Numbered from the stretch's first letter, positions 42,376-51,451 are shown. The stretch is DNA of 64,000 nucleotides from Sinorhizobium sp. RAC02 (GCF_001713395.1 NZ_CP016450.1:3960501-4024500), one strand, 5' to 3'. Notes: generated by a model from the letters alone, not told the origin. Made by a program: numbers and translations.

Positions 42376-42540
42376 GGCGGCTCCTGCGGTTGGGTTCGGT
42401 ACATTATGCACTTTGTCAGCAAAAGTCAATAATGCGAATATTGGTTCGAATGAACGGGGTGGGTCATGGTCTTCGCCATCAATTTGTCATATGATTTGTT
42501 TGTAATTGTACGATGATTAATTCCAACCGATGGGGATGGC

Positions 42541-43281
42541 GTGGCGGACAAGGCAAAGAGACAGGCGCAGCGGCCACAATCGCGTCGCCCGCGTGTGCGC
42601 CACAACGTGACGGCGGCGATCGGCGCGGACATTTGCGGCGGGCGTTTTCCGCCGGGCACGGTTTTGCCGCGCGAGAGCGACCTTTGTGAGACCTATGGCG
42701 TCAGCCGCACCGTCATTCGCGAATCACTGAAGGTGCTGGAGACGAAAGGCCTTGTGCATGGCCGGCCGCGCGTCGGAACGCTCGTCCTGGACCGGTCCGA
42801 ATGGAATGTGCTCGACGCGCAGATTCTCGAATGGATGGGGCCGGACGTGCTGTCGGCAGAGCTCTTAAGCTCGATCCTGGAGGCGCGCCGCACGGTGGAG
42901 CCTGCGGCCGCCTTTCTTGCCGCATCCCGCGCGACGGCGCAGGAAATCGCCGACCTCGAACGTGCCTGTGACGAGATGGGAGACGCGGAAGGCGATCTGG
43001 AGGCCTTCACGGCGGCGGACACCCGCTTTCACGAGACCCTCCTCAAGGCGAGCCACAACAAGGTGTTTCATCAGCTCTCGTCGATCATTCATGCGGCCCT
43101 CTCTCATGCGCTGCACGCTTCCAATCGGGCCTCGGGGAAACGCGACGAGGCGTTGGGCGTGCACCGCGAGCTGGTCGATGCGCTGCGCATGCGGGACGCC
43201 ACGCGGGCAGAGACGTGCTCGCGCAACATTCTCGATCTCGCCGCGCGTGATCTTTCCGGCCTGATTGGCAAGGCCGGCTGA
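42541..43281 (+). CDS. GntR (FadR-type) regulator of sugar-acid genes
   Basis: 246 residues from the GTG at 42541. The N-terminal wHTH has VTAAIGADICGGRFPPGTVL and SRTVIRESLKVLETKGLVHG, and the FCD domain has the metal-site pattern EARRTVEPAAAFLA / DTRFHETLLKASHN / HRELVDALRMRD. It is divergent from the UxaA gene, 165 bp apart, and 58 bp before dgoD. By analogy with DgoR it probably represses both sides in the absence of galactonate-type inducers. Confidence 0.88.
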   Translation: MADKAKRQAQRPQSRRPRVRHNVTAAIGADICGGRFPPGTVLPRESDLCETYGVSRTVIRESLKVLETKGLVHGRPRVGTLVLDRSEWNVLDAQILEWMGPDVLSAELLSSILEARRTVEPAAAFLAASRATAQEIADLERACDEMGDAEGDLEAFTAADTRFHETLLKASHNKVFHQLSSIIHAALSHALHASNRASGKRDEALGVHRELVDALRMRDATRAETCSRNILDLAARDLSGLIGKAG

Positions 43282-43339
43282 TGAACTCCGCGGGCGAAAA
43301 GCCCGTGACGGAAGACAAACCGACGAGGGATGAAACGAC

Positions 43340-44488
43340 ATGAAGATCACCAAGCTGACGACCTACATCGTGCCGCCGCGGTGGATGTTCCTGAAGATAG
43401 AGACGGACGAGGGCATCGTCGGCTGGGGCGAGCCGGTGGTGGAGGGGCGTGCGCTGACCGTGGAAGCGGCCGTGCATGAACTGTCGGACTACCTTGTCGG
43501 CAAGGATCCGCTGCTGATCGAGGACCATTGGCAGGTCATGTACCGCGCCGGCTTCTACCGCGGCGGCGCCGTGCACATGTCGGCGATCGCCGGCATCGAC
43601 CAGGCGCTGTGGGACATCAAGGGCAAGGCCTATGGCCAGCCGGTCCATGCGCTGCTCGGTGGCCAGGTGCGTGACAAGATCAAGGTCTATTCCTGGATCG
43701 GCGGCGACCGGCCGGCCGACGTCGCCAACAATGCCAAGGAGGTCGTCGCCCGCGGCTTCAAGGCCATCAAGCTCAACGGCTGCGAGGAAATGCAGATCGT
43801 CGACACCTGGGACAAGGTGGAAAAGGCGGTCGAGACCATCGCGACGATCCGCGAGGCGATCGGCCCCTATATCGGCATCGGCGTCGATTTCCACGGCCGC
43901 GTGCACCGGCCGATGGCCAAGGTGCTGGCGAAGGAACTCGAGCAGTTCAAGCTGCTGTTTATCGAGGAGCCGGTGCTTTCCGAAAACCGCGAGGCGCTGA
44001 AGGAAATCGCCAACCATTGCTCGACGCCGATTGCTTTGGGTGAACGCCTCTATTCGCGCTGGGACTTCAAGTCGGTGCTGTCGGACGGCTATGTCGATAT
44101 CCTCCAACCGGACCTCAGCCATGCCGGCGGCATTACGGAATGCCGCAAGATCGCGGCGATGGCGGAAGCCTATGACGTGGCGCTGGCGCCGCATTGCCCG
44201 CTGGGGCCGATCGCGCTTGCCGCCTGCCTGCAGATCGATGCCGTCTCGCACAATGCGTTCATCCAGGAGCAGAGCCTCGGCATCCACTACAACAAGGGCA
44301 ACGACATCCTCGACTACATCTCGAACAAGGAGGTGTTCCATTATGCGGATGGCTTCGTGTCGATCCCGCAGGGGCCAGGTCTCGGCATCGAGGTGGACGA
44401 GCAATACGTCATCGAGCGGGCCAAGGAAGGCCATCGCTGGCGCAATCCCGTCTGGCGTCACGAGGATGGCAGCGTCGCCGAGTGGTAG
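43340..44488 (+). CDS. dgoD: D-galactonate dehydratase
   Basis: 382 residues, the length of E. coli DgoD. It is an enolase-superfamily enzyme that converts D-galactonate to 2-keto-3-deoxygalactonate. The N-terminal MR-type lid ([25 protein letters not shown]) and barrel are present: [15 protein letters not shown] with acid residues, [29 protein letters not shown], and [20 protein letters not shown] with the catalytic His. The C-terminal [11 protein letters not shown] matches the family end. No dgoK or dgoA lies beside it, so the rest of the pathway is elsewhere. Confidence 0.93.
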   Translation: MKITKLTTYIVPPRWMFLKIETDEGIVGWGEPVVEGRALTVEAAVHELSDYLVGKDPLLIEDHWQVMYRAGFYRGGAVHMSAIAGIDQALWDIKGKAYGQPVHALLGGQVRDKIKVYSWIGGDRPADVANNAKEVVARGFKAIKLNGCEEMQIVDTWDKVEKAVETIATIREAIGPYIGIGVDFHGRVHRPMAKVLAKELEQFKLLFIEEPVLSENREALKEIANHCSTPIALGERLYSRWDFKSVLSDGYVDILQPDLSHAGGITECRKIAAMAEAYDVALAPHCPLGPIALAACLQIDAVSHNAFIQEQSLGIHYNKGNDILDYISNKEVFHYADGFVSIPQGPGLGIEVDEQYVIERAKEGHRWRNPVWRHEDGSVAEW

Positions 44489-44494
44489 ACTTGC

Positions 44495-44521
44495 AAAAGC
44501 CCGGCATCGCGCCGGGCTTTT
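44495..44521 (+). terminator. dgoD terminator
   Basis: AAAGCCCGGC (44496-44505) pairs with GCCGGGCTTT (44511-44520), loop ATCGC, T-rich tail. It begins seven bases after the dgoD stop. Confidence 0.9.
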
Positions 44522-44593
44522 CTATTCGGGTCGTGGTGGACGGAATCATCCGGCATGCCTATGTGTTACGGGCACACCATAAAGGAGAGGTCC

Positions 44594-44734
44594 ATGCGTC
44601 CCATTTCCGGTTTCGTCGTCGTCGCATTTGCGGTTCTGACCCTTGCGGGTTGCAACACGACTGGGGCCAGCAGCAACACGACCTATGCCCGTCCGCCGGT
44701 CTCCGGTGGCGGCCTGAGTGTTCCGCTGAACTGA
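44594..44734 (+). CDS. small lipoprotein
   Basis: 46 residues: a short signal MRPISGFVVVAFAVLTLAGC with lipobox LAGC (lipidated Cys20), then a low-complexity Asn/Thr/Ser/Pro tail ending in GGGLSVPLN. AAAGGAGAGG precedes the ATG by three bases. The gene is too short for most pipelines but has signal, lipobox and ribosome site in order. Role unknown; entericidin-like or outer-membrane small lipoprotein possible. Confidence 0.75.
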   Translation: MRPISGFVVVAFAVLTLAGCNTTGASSNTTYARPPVSGGGLSVPLN

Positions 44735-44775
44735 GCCGATAGCGGCTTGCGATCCGCCTGGAGGCCCGCAGGCCT

Positions 44776-45804
44776 TCAGGCCGTCCGGAACGGCAATGTG
44801 ATGACGGCCTGGTAGCGGCCCCCATCCACCGGACCTGACGAGAAGCGCCACCGGCTGCCGAAACGCGCTTGCAGCCGGTCGCTGATATTCCTGAGACCGA
44901 CACCCATGCCGGCGGGCTTACGCGCTCCCTGGGCGTCCGGCAGATCGTTTTCGACGCTCAGCACCAGCCGATCTCCCTCCCGTTTCGTCTCCAGCACGAT
45001 GGTGACGCGCTTTCGCGCCGGAGCAACGCCGTGCTTGACCGCGTTCTCGATCAACGGCTGAAGGATGAGGTTGGGAACAAGCGCCGGCCCGAGATCTGCC
45101 GGAAGGCGGATGTCGAAGGCCATGCGGTCGGCGAACCGCTCATGCTCGATTTCGAGGTAGTCGCGCTGAAGGGCGATCTCTTCTGCCAGTGGCACGTCAT
45201 GCAACGGGTCGAGTGAGAGTGTCGTTTGCAGGAAACGCGAGAGCGACAGCACCATGCGGTCCGCCCGACCGCCCGATCCTTCCTCGATCAGACCGGCAAT
45301 GGAATTCAGCGTGTTGAAGAGGAAATGCGGATTGAGTTCGTAACGCAGCGCCCGCAATTCCGCATCCAGCTTGCGGCGCTGCGCATTGAGCAGCGAGAGC
45401 GCCGCCACATAGAAGCCGAAAACGATGGCATTCCATATGAAGCTGAAGCGGAACTGCAGAATGGCCTTGCCCCATGTATCGGCGAGGGCAAAACCCGGCA
45501 CGCTCAGGCCGCCTGGCAATGCATGCGGGCCGACCATCATGATCACCGCGATATCGAACACGGCCTGGCTGACAGCGGCAAAGAAGACGGCGAGAACGCC
45601 GAAGCCGATGGCCTGCTTTTTCGGCAGGGTTTGAAGATGGTGGAGCAGCCTTGCCAGGACGAGGGCGAGCAGAATGCAGCTCAACCAACCGGGCACGATG
45701 ATCGGCAGGCCGCCGGGCAGCATCAGGATGTCGTTGATGGAAAGCGCCGTCCACAGGGTGACGGCCAGAACGAGGGCCTCGCGCCAATTCCATATGCCGA
45801 CCAT
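44776..45804 (-). CDS. LytS/YehU-type sensor histidine kinase
   Basis: 342 residues from the ATG at 45804 (GGGAG upstream). Four predicted membrane helices lie in the first about 150 residues (EALVLAVTLWTALSINDILM; GWLSCILLALVLARLL; AIGFGVLAVFFAAVSQAVF; FSFIWNAIVFGFYVAALSLL). The His_kinase (PF06580) phospho-acceptor helix follows, ELNPHFLFNTLNSIAGLIEE, then the ATPase with LILQPLIENAVKHGV and GMGVGLRNISDRLQARFG. The partner LytTR-type response regulator is not adjacent, which is unusual for this group. Confidence 0.9.
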   Translation of the reverse strand: MVGIWNWREALVLAVTLWTALSINDILMLPGGLPIIVPGWLSCILLALVLARLLHHLQTLPKKQAIGFGVLAVFFAAVSQAVFDIAVIMMVGPHALPGGLSVPGFALADTWGKAILQFRFSFIWNAIVFGFYVAALSLLNAQRRKLDAELRALRYELNPHFLFNTLNSIAGLIEEGSGGRADRMVLSLSRFLQTTLSLDPLHDVPLAEEIALQRDYLEIEHERFADRMAFDIRLPADLGPALVPNLILQPLIENAVKHGVAPARKRVTIVLETKREGDRLVLSVENDLPDAQGARKPAGMGVGLRNISDRLQARFGSRWRFSSGPVDGGRYQAVITLPFRTA

Positions 45805-45908
45805 GAATGCTCCCGAAGCCGCCGTTTCCTGGCGCTCTAACTGCCATGTCCCTGCTATGCCTCGGAAGCGGCCGCAGGAAAATGCCGGAGCAGACATTGT
45901 TCACGGAA

Positions 45909-45939
45909 AAACCCGGCTTGCGACCTGCAAGCCGGGTTT
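45909..45939 (-). terminator. permease terminator
   Basis: Perfect 13-bp stem (AAACCCGGCTTGC at 45909-45921 with its complement at 45927-45939), loop of five, T-run on the minus strand. It lies 17 bp after the permease stop codon. Confidence 0.92.
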
Positions 45940-45956
45940 GTTTGAAAGCCGTAGGC

Positions 45957-47441
45957 TCAGTGCGAGTCAGCCAGGCGTGCGGCTTCGACGGCGTCGGATT
46001 GCGCGAAGCTCGTACCGTTGAAGAAGGCATTCAGCAGCACGGCGGCAATCGAGGCGAGCACGATGCCCGATTCGATGATGGGATGGATCGCATGCGGCAT
46101 CCACATCAGGTAGTTCGGTGCAAGCAACGGGATGAGGCCGAAGCCGACCGACACGGCAACCACGAAGAGGTTGTTGCGCGACGACTTGAAATCGACATTC
46201 GCAAGAATGCGCACGCCCGTTGCAGCGACCATGCCGAACATAACCAGACCCGCACCGCCGAGCACGAAGGTCGGCACGGCTTCGACCAGCGCACCCATCT
46301 TCGGGATGAGGCCGAGCGCGATCATGATCACGCCGGCAGCGACACACACGTAGCGGCTCTTGACACCGGTGACGCCGACGAGACCGACATTCTGCGAGAA
46401 GCTCGTATAGGGGAAGGTGTTGAACAGGCCGCCGATCATCGTTCCGATGCCGTCGACGCGCAGGCCGGCGGTCAACTGCCGCTGGGACACCGGCTTGTCG
46501 GTGATTTCACCAAGCGCGAGGAACATGCCGGTCGATTCGATCATCACGACGATCATCACCAGCGTCATGGTGGCAATCAGCACCGGATCGAAGATTGGCA
46601 CCCCGAAGCGGAAGGGCGTGACGACGGCGAACCAGCCGGCATCGCCGACGCGGTCGAAATGCATCATGCCGAGCACGGATGCCGCAAGGCAGCCGATGAT
46701 GACGCCGGCGAGCACCGCGATGTTGCTGATCAGGCCGCGACCGAAGCGGGCGATGAGCAGGATGGAGACGAGCACCAGCGCCGACAGCGCGATGTGGCTC
46801 GGTTCGGCATAGACCGGGTTGGAGACGGTCGGCGCGATGGCGAAGCCGTCCGGAACCGCCGGGCCGCCGCTCTCGGCGAGCGTCTTCATCTGGGCCAGCC
46901 ACTCGGCATGCGTCGGGTTGATCAGTTTGGGGGCGGTCGGGCCGAAGGGGTTGCCGAAGGTCCAGTTGATGCCGACGCGCATCAGCGACACGCCGATGAC
47001 GAGGATGATCGTGCCGGTCACGACGGGCGGGAAGAAGCGGAGCAGCCGCCCCATCAGCGGCGCGATCAATAGCGCCAGGAAACCGGCCCCTATGATGGCG
47101 CCAAAGATCATGCGGGCGCCCTCCTGGCCGGGCGCCATGGTGGCCATCGAAACCATCGGGCCGACCGAGGCGAAGGTGACGCCCATCATGACGGGCAGCC
47201 GGATGCCGACATGGCGGCCGACGCCCAGCGACTGAATGATCGTGACGAGACCGCAGACGAAAAGGTCGGCGGAAATCAGGAATGCGACGTCTTGCGGGCT
47301 GAGCTGCAAGGCCCGCCCGACGATCAGCGGCACCGCGACGGCGCCGCCATACATGACGAGAACATGTTGAATGCCGAGCGTTGCGAGCCTGCCGACGGGC
47401 AGCTTCTCGTCCACCGGATGTATGCTGGATGCGTCGTTCAT
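45957..47441 (-). CDS. uracil/xanthine permease (NCS2 family)
   Basis: 494 residues from the ATG at 47441, preceded by a strong ATAGGAGGAGT site. Nucleobase:cation symporter-2 (UraA/XanQ/UacT) with about 14 membrane segments. It starts LGIQHVLVMYGGAVAVPLIV, and has FLISADLFVCGLVTIIQSLG, LPVMMGVTFASVGPMVSM, the conserved ESTGMFLALGEIT (substrate-site Glu) and TGVKSRYVCVAAGVIMIALG. The long insert between TM4 and TM5 (FGNPFGPTAPKL) resembles xanthine or urate carriers more than UraA. Substrate is not determinable by eye. Confidence 0.9.
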   Translation of the reverse strand: MNDASSIHPVDEKLPVGRLATLGIQHVLVMYGGAVAVPLIVGRALQLSPQDVAFLISADLFVCGLVTIIQSLGVGRHVGIRLPVMMGVTFASVGPMVSMATMAPGQEGARMIFGAIIGAGFLALLIAPLMGRLLRFFPPVVTGTIILVIGVSLMRVGINWTFGNPFGPTAPKLINPTHAEWLAQMKTLAESGGPAVPDGFAIAPTVSNPVYAEPSHIALSALVLVSILLIARFGRGLISNIAVLAGVIIGCLAASVLGMMHFDRVGDAGWFAVVTPFRFGVPIFDPVLIATMTLVMIVVMIESTGMFLALGEITDKPVSQRQLTAGLRVDGIGTMIGGLFNTFPYTSFSQNVGLVGVTGVKSRYVCVAAGVIMIALGLIPKMGALVEAVPTFVLGGAGLVMFGMVAATGVRILANVDFKSSRNNLFVVAVSVGFGLIPLLAPNYLMWMPHAIHPIIESGIVLASIAAVLLNAFFNGTSFAQSDAVEAARLADSH

Positions 47442-47530
47442 GGATACTCCTCCTATCACGTCGACCCTACCTGTCCCGTCCTCCAACGGGGTGCGCTATC
47501 TCTCGCGCTGCGGTAGAGCGCTACAAGCAT
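47442..47530 (-). promoter_or_regulatory. structured leader of the permease gene (riboswitch candidate)
   Basis: On the minus strand, CTCTACC (complement of 47512-47518) can pair with GGTAGGG (complement of 47465-47471), enclosing two hairpins: GCGC-N8-GCGC and CCCGT-N6-ACGGG. This gives a three-helix junction 25-80 bases before the start codon. A purine-type permease downstream makes a xanthine or uric acid sensing RNA plausible, but I could not match a known consensus. Confidence 0.35.
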
Positions 47531-47781
47531 AGCCAGGCAATAAACACTTTACGTATTCCAGGGGTAATCGTGCGATGGGGAGTATTCGCAGCATGCGCCT
47601 TCGCTAGCGAATTCGAATGCCTTTTCACATGGTTGGCATCGGTTCCCGGCGCAAGGATCGACTTGAACCAGCCATCATTTGAGCGCAAAACACCCACCGC
47701 CGTCAACTGTTTCCTGCACGGCATATGTGTCTTTCCGCCGTGCCACCTGCTGCGGTGCGAAAATAGCCGAAGGAGCGAAGC
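47531..47781. other. divergent region without recognised feature
   Basis: It lies between the permease leader and the gene at 47782. It must carry promoters for both directions; no strong promoter box, repeat or RNA gene was recognised. AAGGAG at its right end is the ribosome site for 47782. Confidence 0.4.
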
Positions 47782-48189
47782 ATGGCGCGCAAACAGCCGG
47801 AAAATCCAAGGGAGGCCGAGGCGCTCACTCTCGCGCAGAAGGGGATCGAGGCGGGCGCCGACGAACGCTATGAAGAGGCGGCCGAGCATTGGAAGGCCGC
47901 CTCGGACTACGTGGATGCCCACTTGCCGGGCGCCGATATCTATTACTGGATCAAGAGCGGCTTTGGCGCGGCTCTCTATGATGTCGGCGCATACGAGAAA
48001 AGCATTTCCGTTGCAAAGCTGGCGCTCGACTGGTGTTCTTCTCACAAGCGTCCACTGCCTGCGCTGACGATGGCCAGATGCTATCGCCGGTTGGGTGATC
48101 ACGCCGCGGCGCAGACCCATATCGATCTCGCCCGCAGCCTGGTCGGTGAGGCGGTTATGAAGGAGTGGGTCGAAACGTCGGACAACTAA
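47782..48189 (+). CDS. small TPR-like helical protein, unknown function
   Basis: 135 residues, fully helical by eye. Two helix pairs resemble TPR units: AQKGIEAGADERYEEAAEHW KAASDYV and SGFGAALYDVGAYEKSISVA, then PALTMARCYRRLGDHAAAQT. No signal or catalytic motif. AAGGAG precedes the start. It is alone on this strand. No family is recognised with confidence; a cytoplasmic adaptor is the best guess. Confidence 0.7.
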   Translation: MARKQPENPREAEALTLAQKGIEAGADERYEEAAEHWKAASDYVDAHLPGADIYYWIKSGFGAALYDVGAYEKSISVAKLALDWCSSHKRPLPALTMARCYRRLGDHAAAQTHIDLARSLVGEAVMKEWVETSDN

Positions 48190-48353
48190 GCCGAAAAGAG
48201 AAAAGCGCACTCAACGCGCCGACCTGCAGCGCGCCGCCACCGAAAGTGTGACGCAAATCCGCGGTATGAGGATTGTCCAGAGATAGGCGGCTACTTACCG
48301 GACTGGGGTACGGCAGGGCAGAGCGTTTGAGGACGTCTTCCCCGCCCTGAAAA

Positions 48354-49328
48354 TCACAGAATGAAATCGCCTTTGACAAACTCGATCGTCGTGTCGAGCC
48401 AAACCGAGAAATCGATCTTGCCGTCACCGTTGGCGTCACCGTGGAGATAGGTATCGCCATTGGTATTGGTGTAGCGCAGTTCACCGGCCTTGTTGCCGAA
48501 GGCCTTTTCGCCGACAAATGTGAAGGCCTGGTTGCCGGCAATCTTCGTATTGGCATCGATGGCCGCCAGGTCGATCTTGTCGCCCTGGCTGCGATTGAAG
48601 TCGACGATGAAGTCCCGACCGGACGTGGAGAGGGTCGAATCGCTAAGGTTAGAAAAGATGAACTGGTCGGCGCCAAGCCCACCGGTCAATTTGTCGGCGC
48701 CAGCGCCGCCGGAAAGCTTGTCCGCACCGGCTCCCCCATTGAGGTTGTCGTTGCCGCCGTTACCCCAGACCGTGTTGGCACCGGCATCGCCACGAAGGGT
48801 GTCGTTGCCCGCGCCGAGGATCACGGCCTCAATGGAGTACAGATGCTGGATGTCGCCGAGCGAGCCTTTCGCGGTACCTGCGGCCGCTCCCTTGAGCGTT
48901 ACAACCGCGTTGCCCTTGTAGTCGAAGTAGTCGAGGGTGTCCCAGCCCCCGTCACCATAGAAGGTGTCTTCGCCCGCGCTGAAGATGAATCTGTCGTCGC
49001 CGTCGCGCCCGAAGAACGTGTTGGCGCCGGCATCGCCGCGCGCGAGGTCGTTGCTGTTGCTCAGGATCACGGCTTCGATCGAGTAGAGGCTTTTGACGTC
49101 GCCGAGCGAGCCCTTCGCAATGCCCTTGCCCTCTCCGTTCAGCGTCACGCTCACGCTGCCCGTGTAATGGAAATAGGAGAGGGTGTCCCACCCTGCGCCG
49201 CCATACATGGAGTCGTTACCGCCGCTGACGACAAGCTTGTCATCGCCGGCAAGCGCCATATAGGTCTCGTTCAAGTCGGTACCGTATACGGTATCGTTGA
49301 GCTGGGTCCCTGTTACGATGCGAGACAT
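48354..49328 (-). CDS. RTX calcium-binding protein, type I secreted
   Basis: 324 residues with no N-terminal signal. RTX nonapeptides (GGxGxDxuxGG) are seen early (SGGNDSMYGGAGWDTLSY), in the middle (GDGGWDTLDYFDYKG) and densely near residues 195-235 (GGNDNLNGGAGADKLSGGAG ADKLTGG). Two nearly parallel blocks (KGSLGDVKSLYSIEAVILSN and KGSLGDIQHLYSIEAVILGA) show an internal duplication. An EF-hand-like DANGDGKIDFSVWLD lies near the end, and the C-terminus DFIL fits a type I secretion signal. No hlyBD-type transporter is nearby, so it must use a distant one. Confidence 0.9.
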   Translation of the reverse strand: MSRIVTGTQLNDTVYGTDLNETYMALAGDDKLVVSGGNDSMYGGAGWDTLSYFHYTGSVSVTLNGEGKGIAKGSLGDVKSLYSIEAVILSNSNDLARGDAGANTFFGRDGDDRFIFSAGEDTFYGDGGWDTLDYFDYKGNAVVTLKGAAAGTAKGSLGDIQHLYSIEAVILGAGNDTLRGDAGANTVWGNGGNDNLNGGAGADKLSGGAGADKLTGGLGADQFIFSNLSDSTLSTSGRDFIVDFNRSQGDKIDLAAIDANTKIAGNQAFTFVGEKAFGNKAGELRYTNTNGDTYLHGDANGDGKIDFSVWLDTTIEFVKGDFIL

Positions 49329-49525
49329 GGTCCGCCGATCCTTTTAAAGCAAGCGCCTGGCCGAAGCACTAGCGCCTATGCGTGCGGCTGGAAAGGAATC
49401 GGCAAATCTAGTTCGCGTTAATCTTAACAAAGAGCGGAGCCGGCCAAGACCGCCCTACATTCGCACGACGCGCGAAAGCGGATGGGCACACCGTCCTGTT
49501 TTGGTGCGGCTGTTGCGCCGATGAG

Positions 49526-49669
49526 ATGGAATTGTACGACCGCCTCGCCTCCTTTGTGGAGGGCGACCGCATCTGCAATGAGCGTGGTCTGGTCACCTTT
49601 CCCCAAGGGGCGCTTGCAGGCGAATGGGAGGTACTGGGTGAAGTCTGGTCCGGTCCCAGCATCTCATAG
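49526..49669 (+). CDS. short unknown ORF, possibly a truncated gene
   Basis: 47 residues from the ATG at 49526: MELYDRLASFVEGDRICNER then GLVTFPQGALAGEWEVLGEV and a short end. The same frame is open upstream to 49412 without any start codon and reads protein-like with a Cys-rich WCGCCADE motif. It could be a remnant whose 5' part is lost, or a small gene. The codon pattern is coding-like; no ribosome site is seen before the ATG. Confidence 0.4.
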   Translation: MELYDRLASFVEGDRICNERGLVTFPQGALAGEWEVLGEVWSGPSIS

Positions 49670-49704
49670 CTAAGGCACCAACGTGCTAGGCCCCAGAAAC
49701 GGAA

Positions 49705-49724
49705 AAATCCGCCACGGCGGATTT
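49705..49724 (-). terminator. tRNA-Val terminator
   Basis: AAATCCGCC / GGCGGATTT inverted repeat (49705-49713 with 49716-49724), followed by T-run on the minus strand. It lies 24 bp after the tRNA 3' end. Confidence 0.85.
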
Positions 49725-49747
49725 CTCAAAATCATCAGAAGATCGGA

Positions 49748-49822
<75 letters not shown>

Positions 49823-49916
49823 ATCCGATGAGCCGCATAGACCACAAAACATCTGGCGGCGTCAATAGGCTTTTTTAGCTTTTTTTGCGCGCCGATTTTG
49901 TGGTCTTTTCCAGGGC

Positions 49917-50279
49917 TTAGGCGGCCAGCATCTTGTTGACCTCGTCGACGAGATCACGCAGGTGGAACGGCTTGGAGAGGACCTTTGCGTCCTTCGGAGC
50001 CTTGGAATCCGGGTTGAGCGCGACGGCGGCGAAGCCAGTGATGAACATCACCTTGAGGTCCGGATCGAGCTCGGTGGCGCGGCGTGCCAGCTCGATGCCG
50101 TCCATCTCCGGCATCACGATATCGGTGAGGAGTAGCGAGAAGGGTTCTTCGCGAAGCCGGTCGTAGGCGCTGGCGCCGTTGTCGTAAGACAGCACCTGGT
50201 AGCCCGCCTTTTCGAGCGCCTTCACCAGAAAGCGGCGCATGTCGTTGTCGTCTTCAGCGAGGAGAATCTTGGGGGTCAT
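49917..50279 (-). CDS. cpdR: single-domain response regulator CpdR
   Basis: 120 residues, a lone receiver domain with no output domain. Acidic pocket EDD near residues 9-11, phospho-acceptor Asp in LLLTDIVMPEMDG, conserved Thr in FITGFAA and Lys in KVLSKPFHLRDLVDEV. Length and sequence match CpdR1 of rhizobia, which in its unphosphorylated state primes ClpXP to degrade cell-cycle regulators and is phosphorylated through the CckA-ChpT relay. It is divergent from the hutG-like gene at 50472, as in relatives. Confidence 0.92.
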   Translation of the reverse strand: MTPKILLAEDDNDMRRFLVKALEKAGYQVLSYDNGASAYDRLREEPFSLLLTDIVMPEMDGIELARRATELDPDLKVMFITGFAAVALNPDSKAPKDAKVLSKPFHLRDLVDEVNKMLAA

Positions 50280-50471
50280 GGAATTCGGGAACCATTGCTA
50301 AAAGGGTGTCTGCCCGCGAACGGGCGGTTCTGTTAAGAGAGCGTATTCCGGTAAATATCCGGTGAATGGGGCATGGCAAGGCCTTATCCCTCGTTTCTCA
50401 GTATGGACACGGGGTGAGGCCGCTGGCAACATGAACGACGTAATGATTTCGAGGCATGGTAAAGGACGGCA

Positions 50472-51356
50472 ATGGCGGAGGCTCTGAGCGAAAACAGCCA
50501 CTTCGAAGTGCTGGAGCCGGTTTCGCAGAGCGTGCCCCTCGTCTTCAACTCGCCACACAGCGGGCGGCGTTATCCACAGGGCTTCCTCGATCAGTCGCGT
50601 CTCGATGCACTCGGCATCCGCCGTTCGGAAGACCATTATGTCGATGAGCTGTTTTCGGTGGCGCCCGCGCTCGGCGCGCCGATGTTGATTGCGCATTTCC
50701 CGCGCGCCTGGCTCGACGTCAACCGCGAGCCCTATGAACTCGATCCGCGCATGTTCGAAGGATCCTTGCCGTCCTATGCCAATATCAGCTCGATCCGGGT
50801 CGCCGGCGGGCTCGGCACGGTGCCGCGCGTCGTGGCCGAAAACATGGAAATCTACCGCCACCGTTTCCCCGTCGAGGAGGCGCTGGAGCGGGTCGAGACG
50901 GTCTACAAGCCCTATCACGCGTGCCTGCGCCGGCTTGTCGTGCGCACCCATGTGGCCTTCGGCTTCTCGGTGCTGATCGATTGCCACTCCATGCCGGGTA
51001 ATATCCGGGTGTCCGGTTCGGGGTTGCGGCCGGATTTCATCATCGGTGACCGCTACGGCACCAGCGCCTCGGGTGAGTTGTCGCGCACCGCGATGCGGCT
51101 TCTTGAGGACATGGGTTTTTCCGTCGTACGCAACAAGCCCTATGCGGGCGGCTTCATCACCGAGCACTATGGGCGGCCCGCCAAGGGGCTGCACGCGCTG
51201 CAGATCGAGGTAAACCGCGGCCTCTACGTCGATGAAACGACGCTTGCCAAGAAGCCGGATTTCGCGGTGCTGCAGACGGCGATTGCCGCGTTCCTGCAGG
51301 ATTTTTCCGACCATGTGGAAGATTATGCCGCGGACCGGGCACTGGCGGCCGAATAG
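50472..51356 (+). CDS. N-formylglutamate amidohydrolase family protein
   Basis: 294 residues; AAGGA lies upstream of the ATG. Family blocks: VFNSPHSGRRYP near residue 25 (metal His), RSEDHYVDELF, IAHFPRAWLDVNREPYELDP and IDCHSMPG. Members convert N-formylglutamate to glutamate and formate (HutG) or act on related formyl amino acids. No other hut genes are nearby, and the pairing with cpdR is conserved in rhizobia rather than histidine-linked, so the role may not be histidine degradation. Confidence 0.88.
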   Translation: MAEALSENSHFEVLEPVSQSVPLVFNSPHSGRRYPQGFLDQSRLDALGIRRSEDHYVDELFSVAPALGAPMLIAHFPRAWLDVNREPYELDPRMFEGSLPSYANISSIRVAGGLGTVPRVVAENMEIYRHRFPVEEALERVETVYKPYHACLRRLVVRTHVAFGFSVLIDCHSMPGNIRVSGSGLRPDFIIGDRYGTSASGELSRTAMRLLEDMGFSVVRNKPYAGGFITEHYGRPAKGLHALQIEVNRGLYVDETTLAKKPDFAVLQTAIAAFLQDFSDHVEDYAADRALAAE

Positions 51357-51371
51357 GCCCGGTTTCCTCTC

Positions 51372-51451
51372 AAAAAAAACCGCGCTTGTGGCGCGGTTCA
51401 AGTCTAGGGAGGAAACACCCAAGGAGGGTATTTACAGCCACGAGTGACTGT
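51372..51451 (-). ncRNA. mmgR: MmgR/suhB-type small RNA (alpha-r8 family)
   Basis: About 80 bases read leftward from a predicted start near 51451 to the T-run at 51379-51372. It has hairpin ACCC-N5-GGGT (51429-51417), then the single-stranded decamer UUUCCUCCCU (complement of 51406-51415), then an 8-bp terminator stem AACCGCGC/GCGCGGTT with eight U. This is the signature of the rhizobial MmgR sRNA (77 nt), known from Sinorhizobium meliloti as a regulator of polyhydroxybutyrate storage, and of the Rfam suhB motif. The next gene is a SuhB/HisN-like phosphatase, agreeing with that name. The decamer pairs with ribosome sites. Confidence 0.88.
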
